From: an uncultured Roseobacter sp.
GTDB lineage: Bacteria; Pseudomonadota; Alphaproteobacteria; Rhodobacterales; Rhodobacteraceae
DNA: 64,000 nucleotides
Assembly: GCF_947496515.1 (NCBI RefSeq)
Contig: NZ_CANMDB010000008.1
Location: forward strand, 1-64,000
Direction: 5' to 3'
This document shows, in pieces, positions 34,986 through 42,757 of this stretch (the stretch's first letter is position 1; each line of letters begins with the position of its first letter). A program made the translations under genes and the position numbers. Under the pieces are notes generated by a model, which saw nothing but the letters and a program-made list of their open reading frames with translations, was not told the origin of the DNA and made no database searches.

Positions 34986-36425
34986 CTAGTAAGCGCCTTT
35001 GCCGCTGAACAGGCTCAGAGGTGTGCGGAAGAGGATTTGCAGATCCAGCCAGATCGACCAGTTCTCGATGTAGTAGAGATCATGGGCGTAACGGGCTTCG
35101 AGTTTTTCCGCGCTGTCGATTTCACCCCGCCATCCGTTGATCTGAGCCCATCCGGTGATCCCGGGGGGCAGCCGATGTCTTGCAGAGTATCCGTCGACGA
35201 TCTGCGTGAACAGATCCTGTTGGCTGGACTGTGCCTGGATCGCATGAGGGCGTGGCCCGACCAACGACAGATCACCTCTGAGCACATTGAAAAGCTGAGG
35301 CAGTTCATCAATCGAGCTGCGTCGCAAAAACCGGCCGACCCGGGTGACGCGGGGGTCGCCTTTGGTGACGACCTTGCTGGCACTCGGGTCCGCATGCTCG
35401 ACATACATCGAGCGAAATTTCAGGACTTCAATCGTGCGGTCATTGTATCCGTGGCGGAGCTGACGGAACAGGACCGGACCGGAGCTTTCAAGGCGAATTG
35501 CGGCGGCTGCCACCAGCATGACCGGCCAGAGGATCAGCAGGGCGATGACCGCGAAAAAGACATCGAAGAGACGCTTGGTCAAGCGACATTCCGGCGCAAA
35601 GCTGCGCCTCAGTTTCTTCAGGTACGGCGCGCCGCTCTGCTCAAACGCATAGTCCTTGCTGTGCGTCGACAATCCAACCTCGACGGGGAGTACACGGAAC
35701 TCATCCAGCAGCCATTTGATCCGTCCTTCCGCAGCGAAGGGAAGCGCTATGATGACAAGATCAACCGCCGACGCCCGAACGAAGGCGATCAGGTCGTCAT
35801 AATCGCCAATTTTGGGAATGCCGAGGACCTGGGTTGGGGAGCGTATGTCGTCGCGATCATCGAAGATGCCGTAGAGGCGGATGTCGTTGCCCACCCGGTC
35901 ACGTACCCCCCGGATCAGACGGGCCGCCTCTTCTCCGCCGCCGGCAATCACGGTTCGACGCGCAATCAATCCGGTTTCCATCACCCATTTGACGACGATC
36001 CGATAGCCGAACCGCGTCGGAAGGATCGCAATTGTCAAACTGAGCACAGCCGCCACAGTTGCCGCCCCCAGACTTTCAACCGGCCCAAAAAAGGCGAGCC
36101 CCAATAGCGGCGGAAACACGGACAAGACTGTGCGGAAGATGAAAGAAGAGAGGCTGGCAATGATCTTGCCACGATAGGCGCCGATGGCTGCCATGGTCGA
36201 TACGAATACGACGCTCGCCAAAGCGGCCCATCCCGCAGCCATAATCGGGTTGAAGGCGTCTGCGGGGCTGGCGCCGTAGAGCACGAACCAAAAAGCAAGA
36301 ACGAAGACCGGAAAATCAACAGCCACAACCACACATAGCAACCAGAGCGGTTCCAATGCGCCGCGCCGCAGCGTCATGGCCACATTCTGAGCGGCCTCGT
36401 TCAACTGGATCGATTGTCCATCCAT
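34986..36425 (-). CDS. Undecaprenyl-phosphate sugar phosphotransferase (exopolysaccharide initiation)
   Basis: The 479-residue polyisoprenyl-phosphate hexose-1-phosphate transferase has four or five N-terminal helices (about residues 25-145), a nucleotide-binding-like middle region (TVIAGGGEEAARLI), a further helix near 285 and the catalytic domain with LFRQLRHGYNDRTIEVLKFRSM, RRSSIDELPQLFNVLRGDLSLVGPRP and GITGWAQINGWRG. It transfers the first sugar phosphate to the lipid carrier on the cytoplasmic face. I chose the ATG at 36425; the upstream frame lacks character. No other polysaccharide genes are adjacent. Confidence 0.92.
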   Translation of the reverse strand: MDGQSIQLNEAAQNVAMTLRRGALEPLWLLCVVVAVDFPVFVLAFWFVLYGASPADAFNPIMAAGWAALASVVFVSTMAAIGAYRGKIIASLSSFIFRTVLSVFPPLLGLAFFGPVESLGAATVAAVLSLTIAILPTRFGYRIVVKWVMETGLIARRTVIAGGGEEAARLIRGVRDRVGNDIRLYGIFDDRDDIRSPTQVLGIPKIGDYDDLIAFVRASAVDLVIIALPFAAEGRIKWLLDEFRVLPVEVGLSTHSKDYAFEQSGAPYLKKLRRSFAPECRLTKRLFDVFFAVIALLILWPVMLVAAAAIRLESSGPVLFRQLRHGYNDRTIEVLKFRSMYVEHADPSASKVVTKGDPRVTRVGRFLRRSSIDELPQLFNVLRGDLSLVGPRPHAIQAQSSQQDLFTQIVDGYSARHRLPPGITGWAQINGWRGEIDSAEKLEARYAHDLYYIENWSIWLDLQILFRTPLSLFSGKGAY

Positions 36426-37242
36426 ATGTGTTCCGCCGCTGGACCCCCGCGTCTGATCTGCCCGCGCAATGCTGTTGGTGATCAGACATACCTCTGAAGC
36501 GGTTAAGGCATCGTAATCGGTAACGGGTATCGAGCGGGTATCTCTCCGACAAAGCGAGGTGTTTGCCTTGGAGCGACACAGGCAGCAGGCGATTGAGTAG
36601 TTTGAGCCACGCTTCTCAATCCGGACCACCGCATCGGCTATGGTTGGTCAGATCAAGGGACTTGTGGGGCAAGTGCGGGTTTGCAAGCAGGTAGGTCACT
36701 TGAAGGGAGACACGGGTTAAAGCTGGCCTGAAAGCAGACCCGCGGTCCCCTTTCCAGTGTCGCTTCTCCGAAACGGTCTGGATTGCGCAGCTACCCAACC
36801 TTTTGCCGGTGCAGGCCGGAATGCTTCGTCTTTTCTCAGCATGGCGGCCGGATGTAATCTGCGGGGGTCGCGAGGGTAACGGAGCTTCGGTCGCCCGCTG
36901 GCGGAAAACCAGGTCTGCAGCGCTGCCCTGAACGGCCACACCGCGCTCGGCACGCCCGTCCTGACAGCCTTGAGATCGATCAGTCCGCGGAAAGGGCGGG
37001 CGCACCTCTCATCATAATTGTGAAAAGAGCCGTGTGCTGAGATAGATCTGGTTTCAGCGGCCGTGACACCGCTGGACTGACACATGCGTCACAGGTCAGA
37101 AACCCACCTGGTCTTGCATGCCTTTGGATCCCGCCTCAGCTCAGTCGGCCAGATCAGCCCGGCGGGACCGATCAAGATCTCTTTCATTGAGCGGGACAAA
37201 CCAGACATGACAGCGCTCTGGCCACCCGACAGGTATTCAAAA
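36426..37242. other. 817-base region without a convincing gene
   Basis: The region lies between the 3' end of the ribosomal L31 operon and the sugar transferase start. Minus-strand frames at 36616-37085 have no motifs or ribosome binding sites and look random. The promoter for the transferase gene should lie near 36430-36600. Confidence 0.45.
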
Positions 37243-37243
37243 C

Positions 37244-37276
37244 AAAAAGCCGCGCCTGATGAACGGCGCGGCTTTT
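37244..37276 (-). terminator. Rho-independent terminator after rpmE
   Basis: AAAAGCCGCGCC (37245-37256) and GGCGCGGCTTTT (37265-37276) form a perfect 12-base palindrome with loop TGATGAAC. Read on the minus strand the stem is followed by a T-rich stretch (TTTTGTTTTG). It starts 24 bases after the rpmE stop. Confidence 0.92.
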
Positions 37277-37299
37277 GACTTTTGGGATGATACCCGTGC

Positions 37300-37521
37300 T
37301 TAGAAACCCAAGCCCGCGTATTTGTTTTTGAATTTCGATACGCGACCGCCGGTGTCCATCAAACGGGAGGACCCGCCCGTCCACGCGGGGTGTACCGATG
37401 GATCGATATCCAACGCGAGCTGGTCGCCTTCCGCGCCCCAGGTCGATTTCATTTGCACGACCGTACCGTCTGTCATCTTGACGTCGATGATATGGTAGTC
37501 GGGATGTGTGTCCGCTTTCAT
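37300..37521 (-). CDS. rpmE: 50S ribosomal protein L31
   Basis: The 73-residue L31 begins [10 protein letters not shown] and has SVHPAWTGG and [11 protein letters not shown]. It has no cysteines, so it is the zinc-free form, which is usually not affected by zinc starvation. It is 11 bases downstream of rplS and ends the operon at a strong terminator. Confidence 0.97.
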   Translation of the reverse strand: MKADTHPDYHIIDVKMTDGTVVQMKSTWGAEGDQLALDIDPSVHPAWTGGSSRLMDTGGRVSKFKNKYAGLGF

Positions 37522-37532
37522 CGATCCGCTCC

Positions 37533-37916
37533 TTACGCTTCTGCGCCCGCTTTGGGCTTGTAGTTGGTGTTCTCCGTGATCCGCGCCGATTTACCGCGAC
37601 GGCTGCGCAGGTAGTAGAGCTTGGCGCGACGGACACGGCCGCGGCGCACAACGGTGATGCTGTCAATGTTTGTCGAATGCAGCGGGAACACCCGCTCAAC
37701 ACCTTCGCCAAACGAAATCTTGCGCACGGTGAAAGACCCGGCGATACCCGATCCGTTATTGCGCGCGATGCACACGCCTTCGTAGTTCTGGACCCGTGTG
37801 CGGGTGCCCTCTGTCACTTTGAAGCCAACACGAACAGTGTCACCAGCGCGAAAATCGGGAATGTCACTCCCGAGCGCGGCGATCTGCTCCGCTTCGATCT
37901 CTGCAATCAGATCCAT
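37533..37916 (-). CDS. rplS: 50S ribosomal protein L19
   Basis: The 127-residue L19 has [44 protein letters not shown] and [10 protein letters not shown]. It sits at the 30S/50S interface. The gene is 444 bases downstream of trmD, so it may have its own promoter. It is co-transcribed with rpmE. Confidence 0.98.
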   Translation of the reverse strand: MDLIAEIEAEQIAALGSDIPDFRAGDTVRVGFKVTEGTRTRVQNYEGVCIARNNGSGIAGSFTVRKISFGEGVERVFPLHSTNIDSITVVRRGRVRRAKLYYLRSRRGKSARITENTNYKPKAGAEA

Positions 37917-38360
37917 CGGATCGTCTCCTATATAGCTCGCGGTTTGCCCACGAAGGTTGTCGCGTCCCAGAGCTTTCAGTCTATGACCGGGTCCGCATCA
38001 TACGCCCGCTGAAAGAGTTCAGACATCTTTGCTTGTCTCTGCTGCCGCATGGCATTCCTTTGAACAGGAATGCAGCACAGCGAACAGGTCCAGAAGCGCG
38101 TGCGCGATTCCAGACAGAGGCCGTATAAGACGGATAGAACGATGGATCAAGGGCGAACGGCCGGCCAACGCGAGGCATTGGTCAGGTGCGACCTAACGCT
38201 ACTGGCGCGCCGAGAAATTCTTTTGTCGGCAAGGTGATGACCGGCAGCTCCGCAGGTAATGCCGCAGGGCCTCTTTGCGGCCAGGGGCCGCCTCCAACAC
38301 CCTCATGCTCCTCCGGCGCGCGCCGCTTTGCTCGCGCGCCTAGGGCGGACCCGGATGCTT
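37917..38360. other. 444-base intergenic region between trmD and rplS with a GC-rich hairpin
   Basis: GGCGCGCG (38315-38322) and CGCGCGCC (38333-38340) form an eight-base stem just past the trmD stop on the minus strand and may help end the rpsP-rimM-trmD transcript. The part nearest rplS should hold its promoter and leader. A leader-RNA regulator of L19 was looked for but no clear motif was seen. Confidence 0.5.
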
Positions 38361-39155
38361 TTACGCTTCGTCGCTCGGACGCCGCCGCCACAGATCTGGC
38401 CGGCGCTCCTGCGTGAGTGCCTCGGATTGCGCGCGCCGCCATTTTGCAATCTCGGCGTGGTTGCCGGACATCAGCACATCCGGGATCGGCGCATCTTGCC
38501 AGACGGCGGGCCGGGTATACTGCGGATGCTCCAGCAGGCCGCTCGTATGACTTTCCTCGACCGTACTCTGGGCGTTGCCAAGCACACCGGGCAGCAGACG
38601 TACAGCCGCATCAATCATCGCCGCGGCGGCTATTTCCCCACCCGTCATGACGAAATCCCCCAATGAGACTTCCTGCACGTCGTAGTGCTCAAGCACCCGT
38701 TCATCGACCCCTTCGAACCGACCGCAGAGCAGGGTCATACCGTTGCCCCGCGCCAGGTCACGCGCCATCGTCTGGTCAAAGGGCCGCCCCCGCGGTGACA
38801 GGTAGATCAGCGGCCAACGACCGCGAGCGTGCGCCTGAGCCGCCTCGATCGCGGGGCCAACCACATCGGCGCGGAGCACCATGCCAGCACCCCCGCCCGC
38901 AGGCGTGTCATCCACGTTGCGGTGCTTGCCGATGCCGAAGTCGCGCAGGTCGTGGGCGTGCAATTGCCATAGCCCGTCAGCCAATGCCTTGCCGGTGAGT
39001 GACAGGCCGAGAATTCCCGGAAAAGCCTGCGGAAACAGAGTGATGATGCGCGCCTGCCAGACGCCTGCCAGCACCTCGTCATCTGACATCAGCGCCCGAG
39101 GGTGCAGCACCTGCCGGGCTTGCTTGCGGCCATGGCTCCGGGGTGGATCTGCCAC
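38361..39155 (-). CDS. trmD: tRNA (guanine-N1)-methyltransferase
   Basis: TrmD methylates G37 of tRNAs. The trefoil-knot SPOUT motifs are present: PAGGGAGMVLRADV, YLSPRGRPFDQ, LLCGRFEGVDERV, SLGDFVMTGGEIAA and LLEHPQYTRP. The GTG at 39155 starts one base after the rimM stop region and gives the long N-terminus (containing SHGR) I associate with rhodobacterial TrmD; an ATG at 39089 is the alternative. It is part of the rpsP-rimM-trmD block. Confidence 0.95.
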   Translation of the reverse strand: MADPPRSHGRKQARQVLHPRALMSDDEVLAGVWQARIITLFPQAFPGILGLSLTGKALADGLWQLHAHDLRDFGIGKHRNVDDTPAGGGAGMVLRADVVGPAIEAAQAHARGRWPLIYLSPRGRPFDQTMARDLARGNGMTLLCGRFEGVDERVLEHYDVQEVSLGDFVMTGGEIAAAAMIDAAVRLLPGVLGNAQSTVEESHTSGLLEHPQYTRPAVWQDAPIPDVLMSGNHAEIAKWRRAQSEALTQERRPDLWRRRPSDEA

Positions 39156-39156
39156 G

Positions 39157-39663
39157 TCAGAAGAGCCCGTCCGGCGGGTCGGCGATCACCCGTCCGGACG
39201 CCAGATCAACCGTCGGGACTGCGACGCGGGTAAAGGGTAGCAGCACTGTCTCCGAGGTGCCGGGGCGCTGCACGTCGAGCAGATCACCCGCGCCGTGATC
39301 CACGACGGTCTTGATGGTGCCCAGCCGGGTGCCGCCGGTGTCGTAGACCTCCAGTCCGATAAGATCGGCGTGGTAGAACTCATCGTCGGGCAGGTCAGGC
39401 AGTTGCGACCGGTCCGCGAACAGCTGGGTGCCTTTCAGCGCGTCTGCCTCCTCCTTGGTGGCGACCTCCGCGATGCGGGCGGCAAACCCGTTCTTGATGG
39501 GGCGAATCAGCGCGAGGTGAAAGGTGCTGTCGCCGTCTTCACCGGTGAGCGGGCTGTAGCTCTCGATGTCTTCGGCCACGGCGCAAAAGCTCTTGATGCG
39601 CAACTCGCCGCGCACCCCGTAGGCACCGCCGATCGCACCAACGCAGACCCGGTCCTCGCTCAT
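39157..39663 (-). CDS. rimM: 16S rRNA processing protein RimM
   Basis: The 168-residue protein has the RimM opening [20 protein letters not shown] and the PRC-barrel part [19 protein letters not shown] ending in [13 protein letters not shown]. It assists 30S maturation by binding S19. The ATG at 39663 overlaps the stop of a 47-residue membrane protein gene upstream (ATGA), which fixes the start; a longer frame exists but would cover that gene. Confidence 0.95.
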   Translation of the reverse strand: MSEDRVCVGAIGGAYGVRGELRIKSFCAVAEDIESYSPLTGEDGDSTFHLALIRPIKNGFAARIAEVATKEEADALKGTQLFADRSQLPDLPDDEFYHADLIGLEVYDTGGTRLGTIKTVVDHGAGDLLDVQRPGTSETVLLPFTRVAVPTVDLASGRVIADPPDGLF

Positions 39664-39803
39664 CGGGCTGCCCCCAGACATACACCGCCCGTGACCTCGC
39701 CACCCGCGTCAGCGCAGGCGGATTTCTGGTTGGATCGCTCGGTCAGGATGCCCGCCACGAAGGCCAGCAGGATCAGAAAGAGGGTTCGGAGGGGACGCAG
39801 CAT
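39660..39803 (-). CDS. Small single-pass membrane protein (47 aa)
   Basis: The product has a positively charged N-terminus, one helix ([13 protein letters not shown], residues 8-20) and a short tail with two cysteines ([13 protein letters not shown]), placed outside the cytoplasm if the positive-inside rule holds. Its stop overlaps the rimM start (ATGA), and it lies between rpsP and rimM, so it is co-translated with ribosome maturation genes. I do not know a function. The coupling and clean topology argue for a real gene. Confidence 0.7.
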   Translation of the reverse strand: MLRPLRTLFLILLAFVAGILTERSNQKSACADAGGEVTGGVCLGAAR

Positions 39804-39886
39804 GTCTCACCAGATTGAGGGGGGTCCGCCGCAGGGGCAGGCCGGAGCCGGGCCGCAGGGGTCGTGCGCGGCCCGGTCGCTGAGTG

Positions 39887-40249
39887 TTACTCGGAGGCTT
39901 CTTCCGCAGGGGCGGCTGCCTTGGCGGCTTTCTCCTCTGCGCGCTCCTGCGCCTTCTTGCCGGGCGTGCCCTTGTTGGGGTTGTTGCGCTCGGTTTTCTC
40001 TTTGAGGCCAGCGGCTTCGAGCATCCGGGAGACACGGTCGGTCGGCTGTGCGCCCTGACCGAGCCAGTGCTGCACGCGCTCCACATCCATCTTGACGCGC
40101 TCTTCGCTGTCCTTGGGCAGGAGCGGGTTGTAGGTGCCCAGCTTTTCGATGTAGCGGCCATCGCGGGGCATGCGGCTGTCAGCGGCAACGATGCGGTAGA
40201 AGGGGCGTTTCTTGGAGCCGCCGCGGGCGAGACGAATTTTCATAGACAT
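39887..40249 (-). CDS. rpsP: 30S ribosomal protein S16
   Basis: The 120-residue S16 has [38 protein letters not shown] and an alphaproteobacterial alanine/glutamate/lysine-rich C-terminal tail. The ATG at 40249 is preferred over one two codons later because AAGGA lies at the right distance upstream. It leads the rpsP-rimM-trmD block. Confidence 0.98.
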   Translation of the reverse strand: MSMKIRLARGGSKKRPFYRIVAADSRMPRDGRYIEKLGTYNPLLPKDSEERVKMDVERVQHWLGQGAQPTDRVSRMLEAAGLKEKTERNNPNKGTPGKKAQERAEEKAAKAAAPAEEASE

Positions 40250-40296
40250 GTCAGTTAGGTCCTTTTGGGTTGATTGTCGGGGGGCCTGCGCCCGCC

Positions 40297-40593
40297 CTAG
40301 CTTTGGTGACGTTGGTGATGCTGAATAACCTCAGCGATGATGAAGTTGAGAAACTTCTTGGCGAAGTCCGGATCGAGATCCGCTTGCTTTGCCAAATCTT
40401 CGAGCCGCTCGATCTGGGCCGCTTCGCGGGCGGGATCAGAGGGCGGAAGGTCGTGGCTGGCCTTGAGTTTCCCCACGGCCTGCGTGTGTTTGAACCGCTC
40501 GCCCAGGGTGTAGACGAGGATGGCATCGAGACGGTCGATGGAGCTGCGGTGTTCGCTCAGGAGTGTCGCGGCGCGGGTGATGGCGTCGGTCAT
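40297..40593 (-). CDS. Chorismate mutase (AroQ type)
   Basis: The 98-residue all-helical chorismate mutase converts chorismate to prephenate. It has [30 protein letters not shown], with the arginines and lysine of the active site, and a late Q in AEVIQHHQ. It stands between ffh-linked genes and rpsP, a usual place in rhodobacters. It has no fused prephenate dehydratase domain. Confidence 0.93.
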   Translation of the reverse strand: MTDAITRAATLLSEHRSSIDRLDAILVYTLGERFKHTQAVGKLKASHDLPPSDPAREAAQIERLEDLAKQADLDPDFAKKFLNFIIAEVIQHHQRHQS

Positions 40594-40611
40594 GGCAGGG
40601 GCCTCCGGGGA

Positions 40612-40662
40612 CGTCGGTGGTACGTCGGTATTGCGTCGGTACGACGTCGGTATTGTGTCGGT
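40612..40662. repeat. Phased 11-base tandem repeat upstream of chorismate mutase
   Basis: CGTCGGT occurs at 40612, 40623, 40634 and 40645, and TGTCGGT at 40656, each exactly 11 bases apart. It lies 19 bases from the chorismate mutase start and just past the GNAT stop at 40687. Confidence 0.85.
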
Positions 40663-40686
40663 GCGCGGCGCGCGCTGCGGTAAGGA

Positions 40687-41283
40687 TCAGTCAATGGCCC
40701 AGCCTTTCGGTGTGAAGAGCGGATCGGCGTAGTGGCTGATCTCCATTTCGATGCCGTGGGCCAGTTGCGAGCCTGCCAGCGCCTGCGGCGATGGGTGGCG
40801 GTAGACCGCATCGTTGCCGTCAATGGTGGGGGCGTCCGGATCCTTGACCGCGCCAAGGCGCTCGGCCAGGCGAATGCTGTCGAGGTTCTTGGGGTCGATG
40901 TAGCTGACGGCGGAGCTCCAGCCGAGGGTGCCGTAGAGATAGTCGCGCACCGCATGGGTGGCTTCGAGTGCGTAGCCTTTGCCTGCGTGCTCGGGCCAGA
41001 TGACCCAGGCGATCTCTGCCTCGGGCCATTTCGCGGGCTGCCAGCCACCCGCCATGCCGTGGGTCGTATCACTGCCCTTGTCGTGGATCATCCACATGCC
41101 GAAGCCGCGGATCTGCCAGTGGCCGATTTCAGCGGCGTAGAGCATCCAGGCCTCATAGGCGTTGAGCGGCCCGCCCATGAACCGCGCGCGGTAACTGGTG
41201 AAAGTCGCCTTGAAATCAGGGTAGTCCTGAGGTTCGGGGCCGCGCAGCACGAGGCGGTTGGTTTCGATCCGGGGGATCTGCAT
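40687..41283 (-). CDS. GNAT N-acetyltransferase (RimJ/RimL type), first of three
   Basis: The 198-residue acetyltransferase opens with IETNRLVLRGPEPQDYPDF, has the acetyl-CoA region IWPEHAGKGYALEATHAVRDYLYGTLG and the C-terminal VSYIDPKNLDSIRLAERLGAV. I chose the ATG at 41283 behind a GGGGGGAC site. It is paralogous to the next two genes (41366, 41881). The acyl acceptor is unknown; relatives modify ribosomal protein N-termini or small amines. Confidence 0.88.
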   Translation of the reverse strand: MQIPRIETNRLVLRGPEPQDYPDFKATFTSYRARFMGGPLNAYEAWMLYAAEIGHWQIRGFGMWMIHDKGSDTTHGMAGGWQPAKWPEAEIAWVIWPEHAGKGYALEATHAVRDYLYGTLGWSSAVSYIDPKNLDSIRLAERLGAVKDPDAPTIDGNDAVYRHPSPQALAGSQLAHGIEMEISHYADPLFTPKGWAID

Positions 41284-41365
41284 CACGCTGTCCCCCCTGC
41301 GGTTCGGGTGGCCGGCGTCGGATGCCTCCGGCGGGAGTTTTTTTGGCAAGATGACAGGGGAGCGG

Positions 41366-41884
41366 TCATGCGATCTGCTCCGGTCCGGGGTGGCGCCAGA
41401 CCTGCATGACCCCGTATTTGGGGTGGGTGAAATCGGTGGTCCGGGTCGCGCCAAGGTGTTCGGCGACGCGGCGGGAGGCGGCGTTATCCGGTGCGATCAT
41501 GCTGACCACCGTGGTCCAGCCCAGGGTGCCATAGGCGTGCTGGCGCGCGGCGCGCCCGGCCTCGGTCGCGTAGCCCTGGCCCAGAGCGTCCCAGACCATC
41601 CAGCCCACTTCGGGCTCCGGCCAGTCGAGCGGCGCGTGCAGGCCGACGAGACCGATGGCGCCGGGGGTGTCCTTGCGTTCGATCATCCAGCGGCCGAACC
41701 CGCGCAGCTGCCAGTGGCCGATGACCTGTGCCAGATAGCGCCAGACCTCATAGTCCTTTTGCGGCCCGCCAACGTGGCGCGCGGCGTCGCTGGCGTAGAA
41801 GGCGGTGAAGCCGGGCAGGTCGTCAGCGCAGGGCGCGCGGAGGATCAGGCGCCCGGTTTCCAGGATCGGGATAGTGACGGTCAT
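41366..41884 (-). CDS. GNAT N-acetyltransferase (RimJ/RimL type), second of three
   Basis: This is a 172-residue paralogue with LETGRLILRAPCADDLPGFTAFY, VWDALGQGYATEAGRAARQHAYGTLGW and PDNAASRRVAEHLGA. Its start overlaps the stop of the third copy (ATGA) at 41881-41884. The shared segment GHWQLRGFGRWMI matches GHWQIRGFGMWMI of copy one and GHWSMRGFGMFTV of copy three, showing tandem duplication. Confidence 0.88.
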   Translation of the reverse strand: MTVTIPILETGRLILRAPCADDLPGFTAFYASDAARHVGGPQKDYEVWRYLAQVIGHWQLRGFGRWMIERKDTPGAIGLVGLHAPLDWPEPEVGWMVWDALGQGYATEAGRAARQHAYGTLGWTTVVSMIAPDNAASRRVAEHLGATRTTDFTHPKYGVMQVWRHPGPEQIA

Positions 41885-42420
41885 GCTGAAGCCCCGGGAT
41901 GCGGGTGGCGGTAGACCATGACATCCGTGGCGCGGTCCGGAGTGCTGGGAGTGGGGGCTGCGGCCGCCTCGTCGCGGGTGGCGCCCAGCCGCTCGGCGAG
42001 GCGGGCGGAGGCGCTGTTGCCCGCGTCGATGTAGCTGACGATGGTGTCCCAGCCCAGCACGGTCCAGGCGTGATCAAGGCAGGCGTGCGCTGCTTCGGCT
42101 GCGATGCCTTTGCCTTCGTGTTCTGCGTCGAAGAGGATCCAGCCGACTTCCCGTTCGGGCCAGCCGTGCGGGTACCAATGCCCGACGAGGCCCAGCGGGG
42201 CGTCTTCGTTGTGGAAGGTGACTGTGAACATGCCGAAGCCGCGCATGCTCCAGTGGCCGATTTCCGAGCCGAAGAAATGCCAGGCCTGCCGGGGGCTGAG
42301 GGGGCCGCCCACGTATTGTGCCCGGTCGCTGCCGTAGAACGCCATGAAGGCGTCCGCGTCGCCCGGGTGGGGCATGCGCAGGGTCAGGCGGTCCGTGGTG
42401 AGGCGGGGCGCGGTCGTCAT
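41881..42420 (-). CDS. GNAT N-acetyltransferase (RimJ/RimL type), third of three
   Basis: This 179-residue paralogue has LTTDRLTLRMPHPGDADAFMAFYGS, LFDAEHEGKGIAAEAAHACLDHAWTVLGW and AGNSASARLAERLGAT. I chose the ATG at 42420, one base after the stop of the NIPSNAP-like gene; the longer frame would overlap that gene. All three acetyltransferases and the NIPSNAP-like gene appear to be downstream passengers of the ffh operon. Confidence 0.88.
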   Translation of the reverse strand: MTTAPRLTTDRLTLRMPHPGDADAFMAFYGSDRAQYVGGPLSPRQAWHFFGSEIGHWSMRGFGMFTVTFHNEDAPLGLVGHWYPHGWPEREVGWILFDAEHEGKGIAAEAAHACLDHAWTVLGWDTIVSYIDAGNSASARLAERLGATRDEAAAAPTPSTPDRATDVMVYRHPHPGASA

Positions 42421-42421
42421 G

Positions 42422-42757
42422 TCAGGGGAGGCCCAGCTCTGCCGGGGAGGCACCGGTCAGGACCGGACGGGTGAAAGACCGGTCATAACGGCGGATGCAC
42501 TTGCTCTCGGCTGCCAGGGCGTAGGCGCGCTGACATTCCGTGTCGGCATGCATCGCGGTGCGGTAGTCTTCGTAATCTGCGAGCGACGGAAAGGAGAAGT
42601 GGCAGTAGGCGATGTCGTTAGGTCCCTCATACGGCATGTGATAGCCGTGGTGAAGGCCACCCATCTGCGGGATCTTCCACATCCAGAACCGCGCATACCG
42701 CTCGAAAACATCGAGCTTGGCCGGATCCAGTTCGTATCTGACGGTGCAGGTGATCAT
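42422..42757 (-). CDS. NIPSNAP-like / dimeric alpha-beta barrel protein (111 aa)
   Basis: The protein starts ITCTVRYELDPAKLDVFERYARFW, a typical NIPSNAP/DUF1330-like ferredoxin-fold opening, with a later DIAYCHFSFPSLADYEDYR. Such proteins form dimeric alpha-beta barrels; the function is not known. Its ATG overlaps the ffh stop, so it is translationally coupled to ffh. Confidence 0.8.
   Translation of the reverse strand: MITCTVRYELDPAKLDVFERYARFWMWKIPQMGGLHHGYHMPYEGPNDIAYCHFSFPSLADYEDYRTAMHADTECQRAYALAAESKCIRRYDRSFTRPVLTGASPAELGLP

Noticed and set aside
36717-37085. 122-residue minus-strand frame upstream of the sugar transferase
   Set aside because: It has no motifs, no ribosome binding site and no coupling to a neighbour.
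37917-38360. Ribosomal leader or small RNA before rplS
   Set aside because: Only one GC-rich hairpin close to the trmD stop was found; nothing matches a known leader.
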